The position numbers were made by a program, and so were the translations under genes. Below, in pieces: positions 16,897-25,733 of a stretch of DNA of 64,000 bases (positions within the stretch are counted from its first letter, which is position 1; each line of letters begins with the position of its first letter). Source of the stretch: Pseudaminobacter soli (ex Zhang et al. 2022) (GTDB lineage Bacteria > Pseudomonadota > Alphaproteobacteria > Rhizobiales > Rhizobiaceae); assembly GCF_014595955.1 (NCBI RefSeq), contig NZ_JABVCF010000011.1:1-64000 (forward strand), in the 5' to 3' direction. The notes beneath the pieces were generated by a model that saw only the letters and a list, made by a program, of their open reading frames with translations, did no database searches and was not told where the DNA came from.

Positions 16897-16986
16897 TCAG
16901 CCGTTGCCGATGATCTTGTTCGCCATGGCGGCGTAGGGAGCGAGGACGGTTCCGACCGTGATCGCCGTGAAAAGCAGCTTGCGCAT
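16897..16986 (-). CDS. 29-aa signal-peptide-like small protein
   Basis: A very short frame of 29 codons preceded by a near-perfect AAGGAGG 7-13 nt before the ATG. The peptide begins MRKLLFTAITVGTVLAP, a positively charged start and hydrophobic core ending at AMA-N, so it looks like a signal peptide with only a few mature residues. It could be a small envelope peptide or a truncated secreted protein. The strong ribosome-binding site is the main support. Confidence 0.45.
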   Translation of the reverse strand: MRKLLFTAITVGTVLAPYAAMANKIIGNG

Positions 16987-17047
16987 GGACAACCTCCTTG
17001 AGAGGAACAACATACAAGGTGGTAGTGCTCGGAAGAACGTTCAAGAC

Positions 17048-17485
17048 CTATTGAACCCTCCTCGCCAAGGCTGACGTGCCCGCCGTGAGCACAGCGGAGG
17101 CGGCGAAGAACCACAAGCCCGGTTTGGTGGCTGCGGTCGCGAGGCCGCTGGTCTTCGCCGTGAAGATTACCAGCGCGACGAGCAACACATCCAGCATCGA
17201 CCAGTTGGAGAGCGCTCGAAGCCAGCCGGGAATGGCCGGTCGAGGCGGCTTGGAATAGGCGGCGATGTGAAGCAGCAGCAGCTTGATCGCCGGGAACACC
17301 AGCGAGAACAGCCCGATCAAGGCGGCGAGCGGCCTGTCCCCCGTCCTCCACAGCCCAGCGACGATGCCGATCAGAGACGCCTCGTCCGTGAAAAGGAGCA
17401 ACCGCTCGACCTGGATCAGCGGCAAGATGATGCCGCAGGCGAACGAAAACGTTGCGGCGAAGAGCAGTAAAGGAAGCGGCGACAT
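17048..17485 (-). CDS. Paraquat-inducible protein A (PqiA) family membrane protein
   Basis: A 145-aa inner-membrane protein with about four hydrophobic segments. The C-terminal half contains NWSMLDVLLVALVIFTAK, the signature of single-domain PqiA proteins. PqiA relatives help move lipids between membranes with MCE proteins, but no MCE partner is nearby. Half the length of E. coli PqiA, as is common in rhizobia. Confidence 0.75.
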   Translation of the reverse strand: MSPLPLLLFAATFSFACGIILPLIQVERLLLFTDEASLIGIVAGLWRTGDRPLAALIGLFSLVFPAIKLLLLHIAAYSKPPRPAIPGWLRALSNWSMLDVLLVALVIFTAKTSGLATAATKPGLWFFAASAVLTAGTSALARRVQ

Positions 17486-17552
17486 CAGGCCGCAATAGAG
17501 CAGCCGGCGGCTCCAGGAAAGCCGCGGCTGCCCGGCAACTCGCGCCGGCTTC

Positions 17553-17930
17553 TCAGCCGATCATCGCGCTGCGGCCATGAATGTCGATGTCACGGATCTT
17601 GCCGTCACGGGATTCCAGCATCTGCGCCTTGGAAAGCTCCGCTTCAGCTTCGCGAAGTAAGGCTAGGGCGACGGTTCTCTGCTCGGCGAGGTCCGCCTGG
17701 GAATTACGCAGATTGTCCCGCCGCTGGCGCGCGGCTTTGGCAAATGTCGGATAAGCGAAGTGATTGACGTCGGTGATGCCTGCCTTCTTCTCTTCCGCGG
17801 CGATCTGCACCTCGAGTTCGCCAGCCATCCTTTCGAACTCGGCGATCATCAGATCCAGTTGGGAGAGTTGCCGGCGCTTCTCGTTCACCTGAAACTGCTT
17901 CAGCCGAACCAGGTTTTCACGTGACTTCAT
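17553..17930 (-). CDS. fliJ: FliJ-like coiled-coil protein
   Basis: A 125-aa, almost wholly alpha-helical coiled-coil protein (MKSRENLVRLKQFQVNEKRRQ at the start, heptads to ~110). It matches the short FliJ family found beside ctrA in several Hyphomicrobiales; FliJ is a chaperone/stalk of the flagellar export ATPase. No fliI is next to it here. The start at 17930 removes a non-conserved 48-residue extension. It is divergent from ctrA across a ~450-bp regulatory region. Confidence 0.7.
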   Translation of the reverse strand: MKSRENLVRLKQFQVNEKRRQLSQLDLMIAEFERMAGELEVQIAAEEKKAGITDVNHFAYPTFAKAARQRRDNLRNSQADLAEQRTVALALLREAEAELSKAQMLESRDGKIRDIDIHGRSAMIG

Positions 17931-18376
17931 GTCCACGACTCCAGAACGCAAACTTGATGCAATAACTCGGTCCGTCGGGACCAGCCTTTCCCGCCGCGCT
18001 CCGAACCTCCTCGCGGCGAAGGAAAACAGATTCCTAAGAATCTCCGAGCCCGGTAACCTTTCGTTTACGGGCATTGTTAATCATAGGGCTGAGGACTTAA
18101 GGCACGGTAAAAAAAACCGGGTCGGTCAGGTCACCGGCAACAGCTGAATCGAACGAGTCGGTTGCGTCGGATTGTTAAGGTTCAGGCGCAGCCGCGCCAA
18201 GGTGATTTAGTGTTCTGAATCAAGGGTATGTGTCCCAAAGTTGAACAGCATGGCAGCGGCTTGCCAAGCGGAATCAGGTTTTGTTAACCATTTCGTGTCA
18301 GCTTCGGGTCAGGCAATCACTGCTCCGGCACTGGGGGTTGGCCGAAGCCGGTACGGCAGCAGAAAAGGGGATCTAG
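17931..18376. promoter_or_regulatory. ctrA promoter region with GANTC and TTAACCAT-like sites
   Basis: Non-coding divergent region. Four GANTC sites lie at 18146-18150, 18155-18159, 18217-18221 and 18271-18275, and a TTAACCATTT element at 18284-18293 resembles a CtrA half-site. In Caulobacter the ctrA promoter is timed by CcrM methylation at GANTC and by CtrA autoregulation. An AAAGGGG Shine-Dalgarno precedes ctrA. Confidence 0.55.
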
Positions 18377-19072
18377 ATGCGCGTTCTGCTGATTGAAGAC
18401 GACAGTGCGACAGCTCAGAGCATCGAGCTGATGCTGAAGTCCGAGAGTTTCAACGTCTATACGACGGACCTCGGCGAAGAGGGCGTCGATCTCGGAAAAC
18501 TCTACGACTACGATATCATCCTTCTCGACCTCAATCTTCCGGACATGTCCGGCTACGAGGTCCTGCGGACGCTGCGCCTGTCGAAGGTCAAGACGCCGAT
18601 CCTGATCCTGTCCGGCATGGCAGGCATCGAGGACAAGGTGCGCGGCCTCGGCTTCGGCGCCGATGACTACATGACCAAGCCGTTCCACAAGGACGAGCTT
18701 GTGGCCCGCATCCACGCCATCGTCCGCCGTTCGAAAGGCCACGCGCAGTCGGTCATCCAGACGGGCGACCTGATCGTCAATCTCGACGCCAAGACGGTCG
18801 AGGTCGGCGGCCAGAGGGTGCACCTCACCGGCAAGGAATACCAAATGCTGGAGTTGCTCTCGCTGCGCAAGGGCACGACGCTCACCAAGGAGATGTTCCT
18901 CAACCATCTCTATGGCGGCATGGACGAGCCGGAGTTGAAGATCATCGACGTCTTCATCTGCAAGCTGCGCAAGAAGCTCGACGCTGCATCCGGCGGTCAG
19001 AACTTCATCGAGACGGTCTGGGGCCGTGGCTATGTGCTGCGCGAGCCGGAGGATATGCGCGAAAGCGCCTGA
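18377..19072 (+). CDS. ctrA: Cell-cycle response regulator CtrA
   Basis: A 231-aa OmpR-type regulator, the usual CtrA length. Receiver domain 1-~120 with D8-D9, phospho-acceptor D51 (IILLD) and K104-type lysine in MTKPFHK. The DNA-binding winged helix (~130-225) ends in [10 protein letters not shown]. CtrA controls replication initiation, division and flagellar genes and is essential in most alphaproteobacteria. It is phosphorylated through ChpT, encoded 0.6 kb downstream. A strong terminator follows the stop. Confidence 0.97.
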   Translation: MRVLLIEDDSATAQSIELMLKSESFNVYTTDLGEEGVDLGKLYDYDIILLDLNLPDMSGYEVLRTLRLSKVKTPILILSGMAGIEDKVRGLGFGADDYMTKPFHKDELVARIHAIVRRSKGHAQSVIQTGDLIVNLDAKTVEVGGQRVHLTGKEYQMLELLSLRKGTTLTKEMFLNHLYGGMDEPELKIIDVFICKLRKKLDAASGGQNFIETVWGRGYVLREPEDMRESA

Positions 19073-19101
19073 GGCTCCTTTCGTAGCTACCGAACCTGTT
19101 C

Positions 19102-19126
19102 AAAACCCGGCGCAATGCCGGGTTTT
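19102..19126 (+). terminator. Rho-independent terminator after ctrA
   Basis: Stem AAAACCCGGC / GCCGGGTTTT with a 5-nt GCAAT loop, 30 nt past the ctrA stop. The A- and T-tails make it potentially bidirectional, also serving the convergent receiver gene. Confidence 0.85.
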
Positions 19127-19160
19127 GCGTATTGAGGCTCTCAGCGTCCAGAAAATCGGG

Positions 19161-19547
19161 TCAGGCGGCCGATGCCGTGGGCTTCGGTTCGCTGATCGCG
19201 CGGAAGAATTCGAGGAGTTGTGTGCGGTTGAAAGGCTTCAGCAGGTAACTCTGGGCGCCGGCCCGCTTGGCCCGCATGATCGTCGGAATATCAAGTTCCG
19301 TGAGGCAGACGGCGATATGCGGCACGATCGGGCTGGGAATCGAGCGGATTCTGCGGACCACGTCGGCAGCCGGCAGATCGGGCAGTGCCGAGGCGACGAT
19401 GACGATGTCGGGCATCTCGGCCTGGCACATGTCCACAGCGTCCAGGCCGGATTCCGCCTCGATGACGATCATGTCGGGTCCGTTCAGAATGCGCTTCGCG
19501 ACCTTACGGACGACGCTTGAATCGTCAACGAACATGCACCGTTTCAT
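19161..19547 (-). CDS. Single-domain receiver protein lacking the phospho-acceptor Asp
   Basis: A 128-aa stand-alone receiver domain. The acidic pair (D8, D9) and lysine K104 (LLKPF) are present, but the residue that should be the phospho-acceptor Asp in DIVIVxSALPD is Ala (A52). The protein should therefore not be phosphorylated in the ordinary way. A similar small response regulator sits between ctrA and chpT in related genomes, normally with Asp as far as I recall. It may signal by binding alone, for example to ChpT or a kinase. Convergent with ctrA. Confidence 0.85.
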   Translation of the reverse strand: MKRCMFVDDSSVVRKVAKRILNGPDMIVIEAESGLDAVDMCQAEMPDIVIVASALPDLPAADVVRRIRSIPSPIVPHIAVCLTELDIPTIMRAKRAGAQSYLLKPFNRTQLLEFFRAISEPKPTASAA

Positions 19548-19664
19548 TTCCTGCCCCTCTCGTCCGCGGAATCAGTGGAACTGCGGACTGCAGTGAAGCT
19601 AGGTGCGTCGGGTAAAGAACAGGAGAACGGGTTACGTAAGTTTTTCCTAAAATTTTCTCGTCCG

Positions 19665-20303
19665 TCACTCCGCTCTTGACGCGGAAAAGACGATTTCTTC
19701 CGGCGTCGCATGAATTGAAATCGGCATGCCGGCTTCGCGTGCCAGAAGCAGCGTGTAATAGGGCTGGACGGCGTGGGCGTCGACCGCCTCTTCGCCGCGA
19801 TTTCCGGAATGAAGCTCCAGGAATTTCGGCGGCACGCGCAGCATAGGCCCACGTGCCGAGACAGTGAACTTCGGGTTCGTATCCGTTCCTTCGATCCTGA
19901 CGGTGATCTTGCCGCCGCGCGGAATGGCGGAGTTGCCGATCAGGATGAGATTGAGCAGCAGCTTCACGGTGTTCTTCGGCAGCAGCCAGCGCGGCCCGCT
20001 CCACTCGAAGTCGGGCTTCTCGTTCTTCAGAAACGCGGACGCGACGCTCTCGGCGTCGCCGGTGTCGATCACCATGCCGGCCGAGCCGGCGGCCCCGAAA
20101 GCGATCCGGGCGAATTGAAGCCTGGCCGACGCATTGCGGGCGCTCTGGCGGATCAGGTTCATCGCGTCTTCATCGGCGCCGCCCTCGTCGAGAAGCTCGA
20201 GGCCGTTGTTGATTGCGCCGACCGGGGAAATGATGTCGTGGCAGACCCTGCTGCAGAGGAGCGCGGCCAGGTCGGCCGCCGTAAGCGTGAAAATATCGGC
20301 CAT
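19665..20303 (-). CDS. chpT: Histidine phosphotransferase ChpT
   Basis: A 212-aa phosphotransferase. The dimerisation helix carries VCHDIISPVGAINNG with the phospho-accepting H22. The C-terminal part is a degenerate HATPase-like fold that does not bind ATP in the family. ChpT relays phosphate from CckA to CtrA and CpdR. The start at 20303 (MADIF) is the usual N-terminus. It is transcribed away from eipA and toward the receiver gene. Confidence 0.92.
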   Translation of the reverse strand: MADIFTLTAADLAALLCSRVCHDIISPVGAINNGLELLDEGGADEDAMNLIRQSARNASARLQFARIAFGAAGSAGMVIDTGDAESVASAFLKNEKPDFEWSGPRWLLPKNTVKLLLNLILIGNSAIPRGGKITVRIEGTDTNPKFTVSARGPMLRVPPKFLELHSGNRGEEAVDAHAVQPYYTLLLAREAGMPISIHATPEEIVFSASRAE

Positions 20304-20586
20304 CAATGCATCTCCGGCGATCGAAATGTGTCCCCGGACAGAGCGTGACCGCCGTTCCAGCCTGCCCGAATCAGCGCTTCGACGGTCTAGCCGTATATGG
20401 CATCTCAACCACGCGGCCAATGCGCCTGCGAGAGCGTATGATTGACCGACCAGGCGACCTTGGGCGGGCGTCGTTTAATGGTTGAAAAAGGATTACGCCA
20501 TACGCTCGGTTGGGAATCGCCGAGCGGCCGCCAAGAGTCGCCGGCGGCAGGGACGTCGGCGAGTGCTCGCGGACGGAGATCTGAAC
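20304..20586. promoter_or_regulatory. chpT-eipA divergent promoter region
   Basis: A TTAATGGTT element at 20475-20483 (reverse complement AACCATTAA) resembles a CtrA-type half-site about 105 bp upstream of the eipA ATG. No gene supported. Confidence 0.35.
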
Positions 20587-21165
20587 ATGAATTCTCGCTT
20601 CAAGGACCGGGCGATCCGGCTCGTTGCCGCATTGCTGCTGGCGACAGGCTTTGTCGGCCTCGCGCCGGGCAAGCTCATCGCCCAGGAATACACCGCGCAG
20701 GAGATCGTCGACTCCGGACATCGCTTCTTCGGCGCCACATCCGGCGGCCTGGCATCGGCCATCGAGACGATCTTTTCCTCTTATGGGCTGCCCAACGGCT
20801 ACGTCCTCGGAGAGGAGGGATCGGGCGCCTTCTTCGGCGGCCTGACCTATGGCGAGGGCACGCTCTACACCAAGAATGCCGGCGACCATAAGATCTACTG
20901 GCAGGGCCCGTCGCTCGGCTTCGACTTCGGCGGTCAGGGCTCGCGCATCATGATGCTGGTCTATAATCTGGACCAGGTCGGCTCGGTCTATGACCGCTTC
21001 GCGGGAGTATCCGGTTCCGCCTATGTGGTGGCAGGCGTGGGATTCAATGTGCTGAGGAGGGGCGACCTGCTGCTCGTTCCCATCCGCACCGGAGTCGGTG
21101 CCCGGCTCGGCGTCAATCTGGGCTACCTCAAGCTGACGTCCAACGCTACCTGGAACCCGTTCTGA
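20587..21165 (+). CDS. eipA: EipA-like periplasmic envelope-integrity protein (DUF1134)
   Basis: A 192-aa exported protein: a signal peptide (~residues 1-32, hydrophobic LVAALLLATGFVG, cleavage near AQE) then a DUF1134 domain rich in glycine and beta-strands. In Brucella the homologue EipA is periplasmic, supports envelope-stress resistance and is directly activated by CtrA. Its place beside ctrA/chpT fits that link. The start at 20587 follows GGAG; upstream in-frame codons give no signal peptide. Confidence 0.88.
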   Translation: MNSRFKDRAIRLVAALLLATGFVGLAPGKLIAQEYTAQEIVDSGHRFFGATSGGLASAIETIFSSYGLPNGYVLGEEGSGAFFGGLTYGEGTLYTKNAGDHKIYWQGPSLGFDFGGQGSRIMMLVYNLDQVGSVYDRFAGVSGSAYVVAGVGFNVLRRGDLLLVPIRTGVGARLGVNLGYLKLTSNATWNPF

Positions 21166-21256
21166 TTTGGATCAGACGGACTGCTTGCTCCCGAGGTGAA
21201 ATCCGGCATTAGTGATCACGGGAGCCTTATGCTTCCGAAGACGTTGCAGGGTTGCC

Positions 21257-22354
21257 GTGGTCCAGTCGCTCCTTTTCTTCGCTCTCGGTTTCCTGTGCGC
21301 CGGTCTTCTGGCGTTGATGGCGGCGCCTGCTGTCTGGCGGCGGGCCGCCAGATTGACGCGCAAACGGGTAGAAGCCTCCATCCCCCTGACGCTGGACGAG
21401 ATCCAGGCCGACAAGGACCGCATGCGGGCCGAATTCGCGGTGGCGATCCGGCGGCTCGAAGTCCGGGTCAAGGAACTTCGCGACACCGCCAATCTCCAGT
21501 TGGTGGAGATCGGCCACGCCCGCAAGGAAATCGGGCAGCTGACGATCGAGCGCGATGAGAAGGCGCGGATCATCGCAGACCTTGAAGCCGTAGGCGAGGA
21601 GTTGCGTAGCGAGAATGATCGGGAGACGGAGGAGATCGCGGCCCTCACCAATCGGATCGCCGAGACCGAGCGCGCATTTGAGGAGAGGACGCGCAATTTC
21701 CAGGAAAAGACCCGCGAACTGGAGAAAATGAACGAACTCCACGAGGAGGTCAGCCTGGAACTCGTGGACCTGCAGGCAGAGCTTCTGCAGCGGACAAGCG
21801 AGGTCGAGAAGCTGGAGGTCGATCTAGCCGCGGCTGCAAAGACACGCCGCGTGGGCGAGAAACGGGTGGAGGAACTCGAGCGCGAGCTCAATTCGGCACG
21901 CGCGGCGATGGATGCCGAAAAGGCGAGGGCGGCCGAACTCGACCAAAAGATCGAGGGCATGACCGCCAGCATCGCCGAATTGAGAGACGCCGGAGATTCC
22001 AAGGAAGTGGAAAAATCGGAAGCAGGGCAGCGCCTCGAAGAACGATTGCTGATCCTGACGCGGGAAAACCGAAAGCTGAAGGCCGATCTCAAGCGCGCCG
22101 AAAAGGCTAGGGACGCCAGCTCTGCCCATGCAGACGACGCCGCCTTGCGCGAGCAGATTAACAACCTCGCCGCCGAGGTGATCTCACTGACCTCGAAGCT
22201 AGACGGGCCGGACTCGCCGATCCGCAAGGCGCTGGAGGAGCCCGGTCCGGGCGGCAAGCTCGGCGAACGACCGATAAGCCTTGCCGACAGGGTGCTGGCC
22301 TTGAGGAAGACCGCGGCGGATCAGGCGGACGTCACGGCCTCGGAAAGCCTGTGA
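21257..22354 (+). CDS. Membrane-anchored coiled-coil protein
   Basis: About 365 aa from a GTG at 21257 (AGGG five bases upstream); a GTG at 21212 is an alternative. One N-terminal membrane segment (LLFFALGFLCAGLLALMA) is followed by ~250 residues of nearly uninterrupted coiled coil and a short C-terminal tail. This is the shape of a membrane-tethered scaffold or spacer. No enzyme motif and no known family that I recognise. It follows eipA by 90 nt, so the two may be co-transcribed. Its 3' end overlaps the convergent RNA methyltransferase by 34 bp. Confidence 0.75.
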   Translation: MVQSLLFFALGFLCAGLLALMAAPAVWRRAARLTRKRVEASIPLTLDEIQADKDRMRAEFAVAIRRLEVRVKELRDTANLQLVEIGHARKEIGQLTIERDEKARIIADLEAVGEELRSENDRETEEIAALTNRIAETERAFEERTRNFQEKTRELEKMNELHEEVSLELVDLQAELLQRTSEVEKLEVDLAAAAKTRRVGEKRVEELERELNSARAAMDAEKARAAELDQKIEGMTASIAELRDAGDSKEVEKSEAGQRLEERLLILTRENRKLKADLKRAEKARDASSAHADDAALREQINNLAAEVISLTSKLDGPDSPIRKALEEPGPGGKLGERPISLADRVLALRKTAADQADVTASESL

Positions 22355-23130
22355 AGCGCGATCGCCGAGGCGGCTGCGACATTCAGGCTGTCGAAGCCTG
22401 CAGCGATCGGGATTCGGATCGTATCCATCGCCGCGAGCAGTGCCGGGGGAAGGCCTTCGCCTTCAGTTCCAAGAAAGAGCGCGGCACGGTCGGGGCGCTT
22501 CAGGGTGCGGATGTCGTGCGCGCCGTGCGGCGACAGCGCCAGGCCGCGGAAGCCGTGCTCCTTTAGAGCCAGGAGGAACTCCTCGTCTCGATCGAACCGC
22601 GCAAACGGCACCTTTAACACGCCCCCCACTGAGACGCGGATCGACTTGCGGTAGAGCGGGTCGCAGCATTCTGAATCCAGGAACACGGCGTCGGCGCCGA
22701 ACGCAGCGGCATTCCGGAAGATCGAGCCGACATTGTCGTGGTTGGAGATGCCGGAGAGCACAAGGACGAGCGCCCGGTCCGGCAGGCTGGCCAAAAGTTC
22801 GGCCGCGGTGAGCGGGGCGCGACGCTGCCCGAGGGCCAGAATGCCGCGATGCATGTGAAAGCCTGCGATCGCATCCAGCACCGGGCCCGCCGCCACATAA
22901 ACGGGAACATCGTCCGGGACATGCGCGAGGGTTTCCGCCAGTCCGGCGACGCGGTTCTCAAGGATCAGAAGCGATCTTGGCTGAAACGCCTCTGCCGAGA
23001 GAAGGACGTCGAGCACGACCTTTCCCTCGGAAATGAAGAGGCCCTGGCGCCCCACCAGATCGCGCTCACGGATATTCCGGTAGCCTGCGATGCGAGGGTC
23101 TTCGGGATCGTCGATGCGGATAAGGTCCAT
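22321..23130 (-). CDS. TrmH/SpoU-family RNA 2'-O-methyltransferase
   Basis: A 269-aa SPOUT enzyme. The three SpoU motifs are visible: NVGSIFRNA (~136), LFLGTEGEGLP (~220) and SLNVAAASAIALH (~250), which form the knotted SAM site. An N-terminal substrate-binding domain precedes them. Target rRNA or tRNA ribose cannot be decided. Confidence 0.9.
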   Translation of the reverse strand: MDLIRIDDPEDPRIAGYRNIRERDLVGRQGLFISEGKVVLDVLLSAEAFQPRSLLILENRVAGLAETLAHVPDDVPVYVAAGPVLDAIAGFHMHRGILALGQRRAPLTAAELLASLPDRALVLVLSGISNHDNVGSIFRNAAAFGADAVFLDSECCDPLYRKSIRVSVGGVLKVPFARFDRDEEFLLALKEHGFRGLALSPHGAHDIRTLKRPDRAALFLGTEGEGLPPALLAAMDTIRIPIAAGFDSLNVAAASAIALHRLSEAVTSA

Positions 23131-23199
23131 GGGCCTCAGGCCGGCGGCATTGTTCCGCGGGTTACCGGAGAAGCTCAGCTCAATGAAGGTTGCTGCAAA

Positions 23200-23985
23200 T
23201 CACGCATGACCCTCGCCTGCACCAGGAGGGTGCGCGCTCCTCGCCACCTTGGCCATCTCCACAAGAACCGGCCTTAGCTCAGAGGCGGAAGTAAGTGGCG
23301 AGGCGAAGAACACCCGGCGTACCTCGTCGCCACGGGCGAGGTCCATGCCGTCGGCATCGATCCCGGACAGTCGCCACCCGGTGCCGTCCGCTCCCGCAAA
23401 ATGCCTGGCGTAGAGGTCGATCGCTTCGCCGTGGTCCTCGTTCATGTGGTCGACCGCCCCTTGCTCGGCTTCAGCGAGCGCCTCCACGGCGGGGCCAGAC
23501 GTAAGAAGGTCGGCGCGGCTGAGTTCATAGGCTTTGCCGAAGCCGCCGTTCAGGCTGGCGCGTTCCGGCTCGAGCCTAAACAGCCGGAAATCGCCTAGCC
23601 TGGCATAGAGCTTCGCCTTGGGGTTTCGGCTGAGGTAGCGTCGCTCGGCGCGCGCATGCTCCGGCGTGCCCGTCTGCAGCAATCGTGACTGGCAGATCAG
23701 GCTGAGGCGCGGATGCGCGAGCGGGTCGCCTTTTCCGGGCTCGCCCACAAGCAGCGAGCAGCGTGGATCAGCATTCAGCGCTCTCGTATGCGCCGAGAGG
23801 AGTGACACCAGGATCAGCGGCGCGCCGTCCGCGTCGGTCGCCACGCCGACCCGGCTGGCCAGCGGCCCGCCGGATTCAGGGTCGAGCACCGCGATCGCGC
23901 CATGGCGAGCCGTCCTGACCAGGGTCTTGGCCAGCGTGATCGCCTCCTCGTCGGTGGGGCGGATGACATTTCGGGTCTGGGACAT
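23200..23985 (-). CDS. HugZ-like haem-binding/PPOX-fold protein with DUF2470 domain
   Basis: A 261-aa protein: an N-terminal FMN-binding split-barrel (pyridoxamine-phosphate-oxidase-like, ~10-150) and a C-terminal DUF2470 part with DHMNEDHGEAIDLY. This two-domain layout is the HugZ family, which includes haem-utilisation oxygenases. No iron-uptake genes are adjacent, so haem breakdown is only possible. Confidence 0.8.
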   Translation of the reverse strand: MSQTRNVIRPTDEEAITLAKTLVRTARHGAIAVLDPESGGPLASRVGVATDADGAPLILVSLLSAHTRALNADPRCSLLVGEPGKGDPLAHPRLSLICQSRLLQTGTPEHARAERRYLSRNPKAKLYARLGDFRLFRLEPERASLNGGFGKAYELSRADLLTSGPAVEALAEAEQGAVDHMNEDHGEAIDLYARHFAGADGTGWRLSGIDADGMDLARGDEVRRVFFASPLTSASELRPVLVEMAKVARSAHPPGAGEGHA

Positions 23986-24015
23986 GGGACGCTCCGATCG
24001 GCCGTCGGCCGTGCT

Positions 24016-24777
24016 CTACTTTGGAGCCATGCGAATGGCACCGTCCAGCCGGATCGTCTCGCCATTCAGCATCTGGTTCTCGACTATGTGGACGACGAGG
24101 GCGGCGTATTCGGACGGCTCGCCCAGCCGGGGCGGGAAGGGGACGGCCGCGCCCAGCGACTCCTGCACCTCTTGCGGCATTCCGGCCATCATGGGCGTCC
24201 TGAAGATACCCGGTGCGATCGTCATCACCCGAATGCCGGAGCGGGCAAGGTCGCGCGCGATCGGCAGGGTCATGCCCACGACGCCGCCCTTCGAGGCCGA
24301 ATAGGCGGCCTGGCCGATCTGACCGTCGAAGGCCGCCACCGAAGCCGTGTTGACGATGACGCCGCGCTCGCCTCCGTGCAAAGGCTCGAGCTTCGAGGCT
24401 TGATCGGCGAAGAGCCGGATCATGTTGAAGGTGCCGAGAAGGTTAATCTCCACGACCTTGCGGAAGAGGTCGAACGCATGCGGGCCGTCCTTGCCGACCG
24501 TCTTCATGCCGATGGCGATGCCTGCGCAATTCACCAGGATGCGGGCAGGGCCCAATGCCTCCGAGGCCCGCGCGATCGCCGCCTCCGCACTTTCCGCACT
24601 TGCAACATCGCACTGGACAGCAGCACCACCGATCTCGCGCGCGACCTGCTCGGCCCGCTCGAGTGCGAGATCCAGGACCGCAACGTGCGCGCCCCGCTCG
24701 GAGAGCAGCCGCGCGGTGGCTTCACCCAGGCCCGAACCGCCGCCGGTGACGATCGCGCTCTGTCCTGTGATGCTCAT
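24016..24777 (-). CDS. SDR, 3-hydroxyacyl-CoA dehydrogenase (HSD17B10)-like
   Basis: A 253-aa short-chain dehydrogenase. TGGGSGLG is the NAD-binding motif, NCAG the second, and S..Y..K is [15 protein letters not shown]. The [11 protein letters not shown] and [15 protein letters not shown] segments are typical of type-2 3-hydroxyacyl-CoA dehydrogenases, which act in fatty-acid or branched-chain acyl breakdown. The substrate remains inferred. The start at MSITGQ (24777) is preferred to a 7-residue longer frame. Confidence 0.85.
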   Translation of the reverse strand: MSITGQSAIVTGGGSGLGEATARLLSERGAHVAVLDLALERAEQVAREIGGAAVQCDVASAESAEAAIARASEALGPARILVNCAGIAIGMKTVGKDGPHAFDLFRKVVEINLLGTFNMIRLFADQASKLEPLHGGERGVIVNTASVAAFDGQIGQAAYSASKGGVVGMTLPIARDLARSGIRVMTIAPGIFRTPMMAGMPQEVQESLGAAVPFPPRLGEPSEYAALVVHIVENQMLNGETIRLDGAIRMAPK

Positions 24778-24929
24778 GCCGATCTCCGCTTGTTGCATTG
24801 CGATCGTAGGGTCCGCCCGTCACGCTCGCAATATTCGTGGGCGGCCTTCAGGGCAATGAACCCAGGTCGACGCAATTATCGACCCCGCCTCGCTTCGCTC
24901 GGTGCCGAGCGGAGAGGGGCGATCCCTCG

Positions 24930-25454
24930 TCAGGCCTCTTGCAACTGTCTCGCCTGGTCCTCGTGGCAGACCTCGCCGCGCAGGTGCTCGACCGAGTTGG
25001 GAATGATCTCGTAGGCAAGGATGCGGTCGAGATCGACAGGGCGCGGCATCGAGACCTGCCCCCGCGGGATGCGCTTGAAGCCGAGCGGGCCGTAATAGGG
25101 CTCGTCACCGACCAGCATCACGGCTCCCGCGCCGGCCTTCTTGGCAGCCTCCAGGGCAATCGCCACCAGTTTGCGGCCGATACCGAGATTCTTGTGCGCC
25201 GGTCGAACCGCAAGCGGCCCGAGCAGCAGGGCGCGGCCTTCGCCGACTGTGATCCGCGTCAGCCGCACCGACGCGATCACCTCGCCGTCCCGCGTGGCCA
25301 CAAAAGAATGATCCCGCTCATGCGGACCGCCCTCGCGTATCTTGTAGGCGGCGCGTGTGAAGCGTCCGGGGCCGAAGGCCTCCTCGTTGATGTGTTCGAT
25401 GGCAGCATCGTGCGCCGGCAATTCCGGCATGAAGACAAGGTCGGCAGGAGTCAT
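24930..25454 (-). CDS. GNAT-family N-acetyltransferase
   Basis: A 174-aa acetyltransferase. The acetyl-CoA loop is RPAHKNLGIGRKL (R/Q-xxG-x-G/A type), followed by MLVGDEPYYGPLGFKRI, the usual YYGxLGF end of the YhbS-like group. The substrate is unknown. Standalone on the minus strand. Confidence 0.85.
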   Translation of the reverse strand: MTPADLVFMPELPAHDAAIEHINEEAFGPGRFTRAAYKIREGGPHERDHSFVATRDGEVIASVRLTRITVGEGRALLLGPLAVRPAHKNLGIGRKLVAIALEAAKKAGAGAVMLVGDEPYYGPLGFKRIPRGQVSMPRPVDLDRILAYEIIPNSVEHLRGEVCHEDQARQLQEA

Positions 25455-25733
25455 GGGAAGCGATGTCCGGTCGGTCGAGGGAAGGAAGGCTGCAGGGCAG
25501 CGTCGCCAGTCAGCGCGCGTCGGCGCGGGCGCTCATCGTCGTCGGTCGATCCGGATCGGCATGTTCATTCCCATGGCTCAGCGGCTAGCATCAAATTGCA
25601 CTGAGGTCTACCGGGTTCTCGAGAGATTTGTCGCGGTCCGTCCGGCGGTTACGATCCGTTCAATCGTCCTGCCGTGTCGCCGCCTGCCAAACTGACCTAT
25701 CTAAGCCGTGCGGGATCAGTGCAGGAGTTCGGA

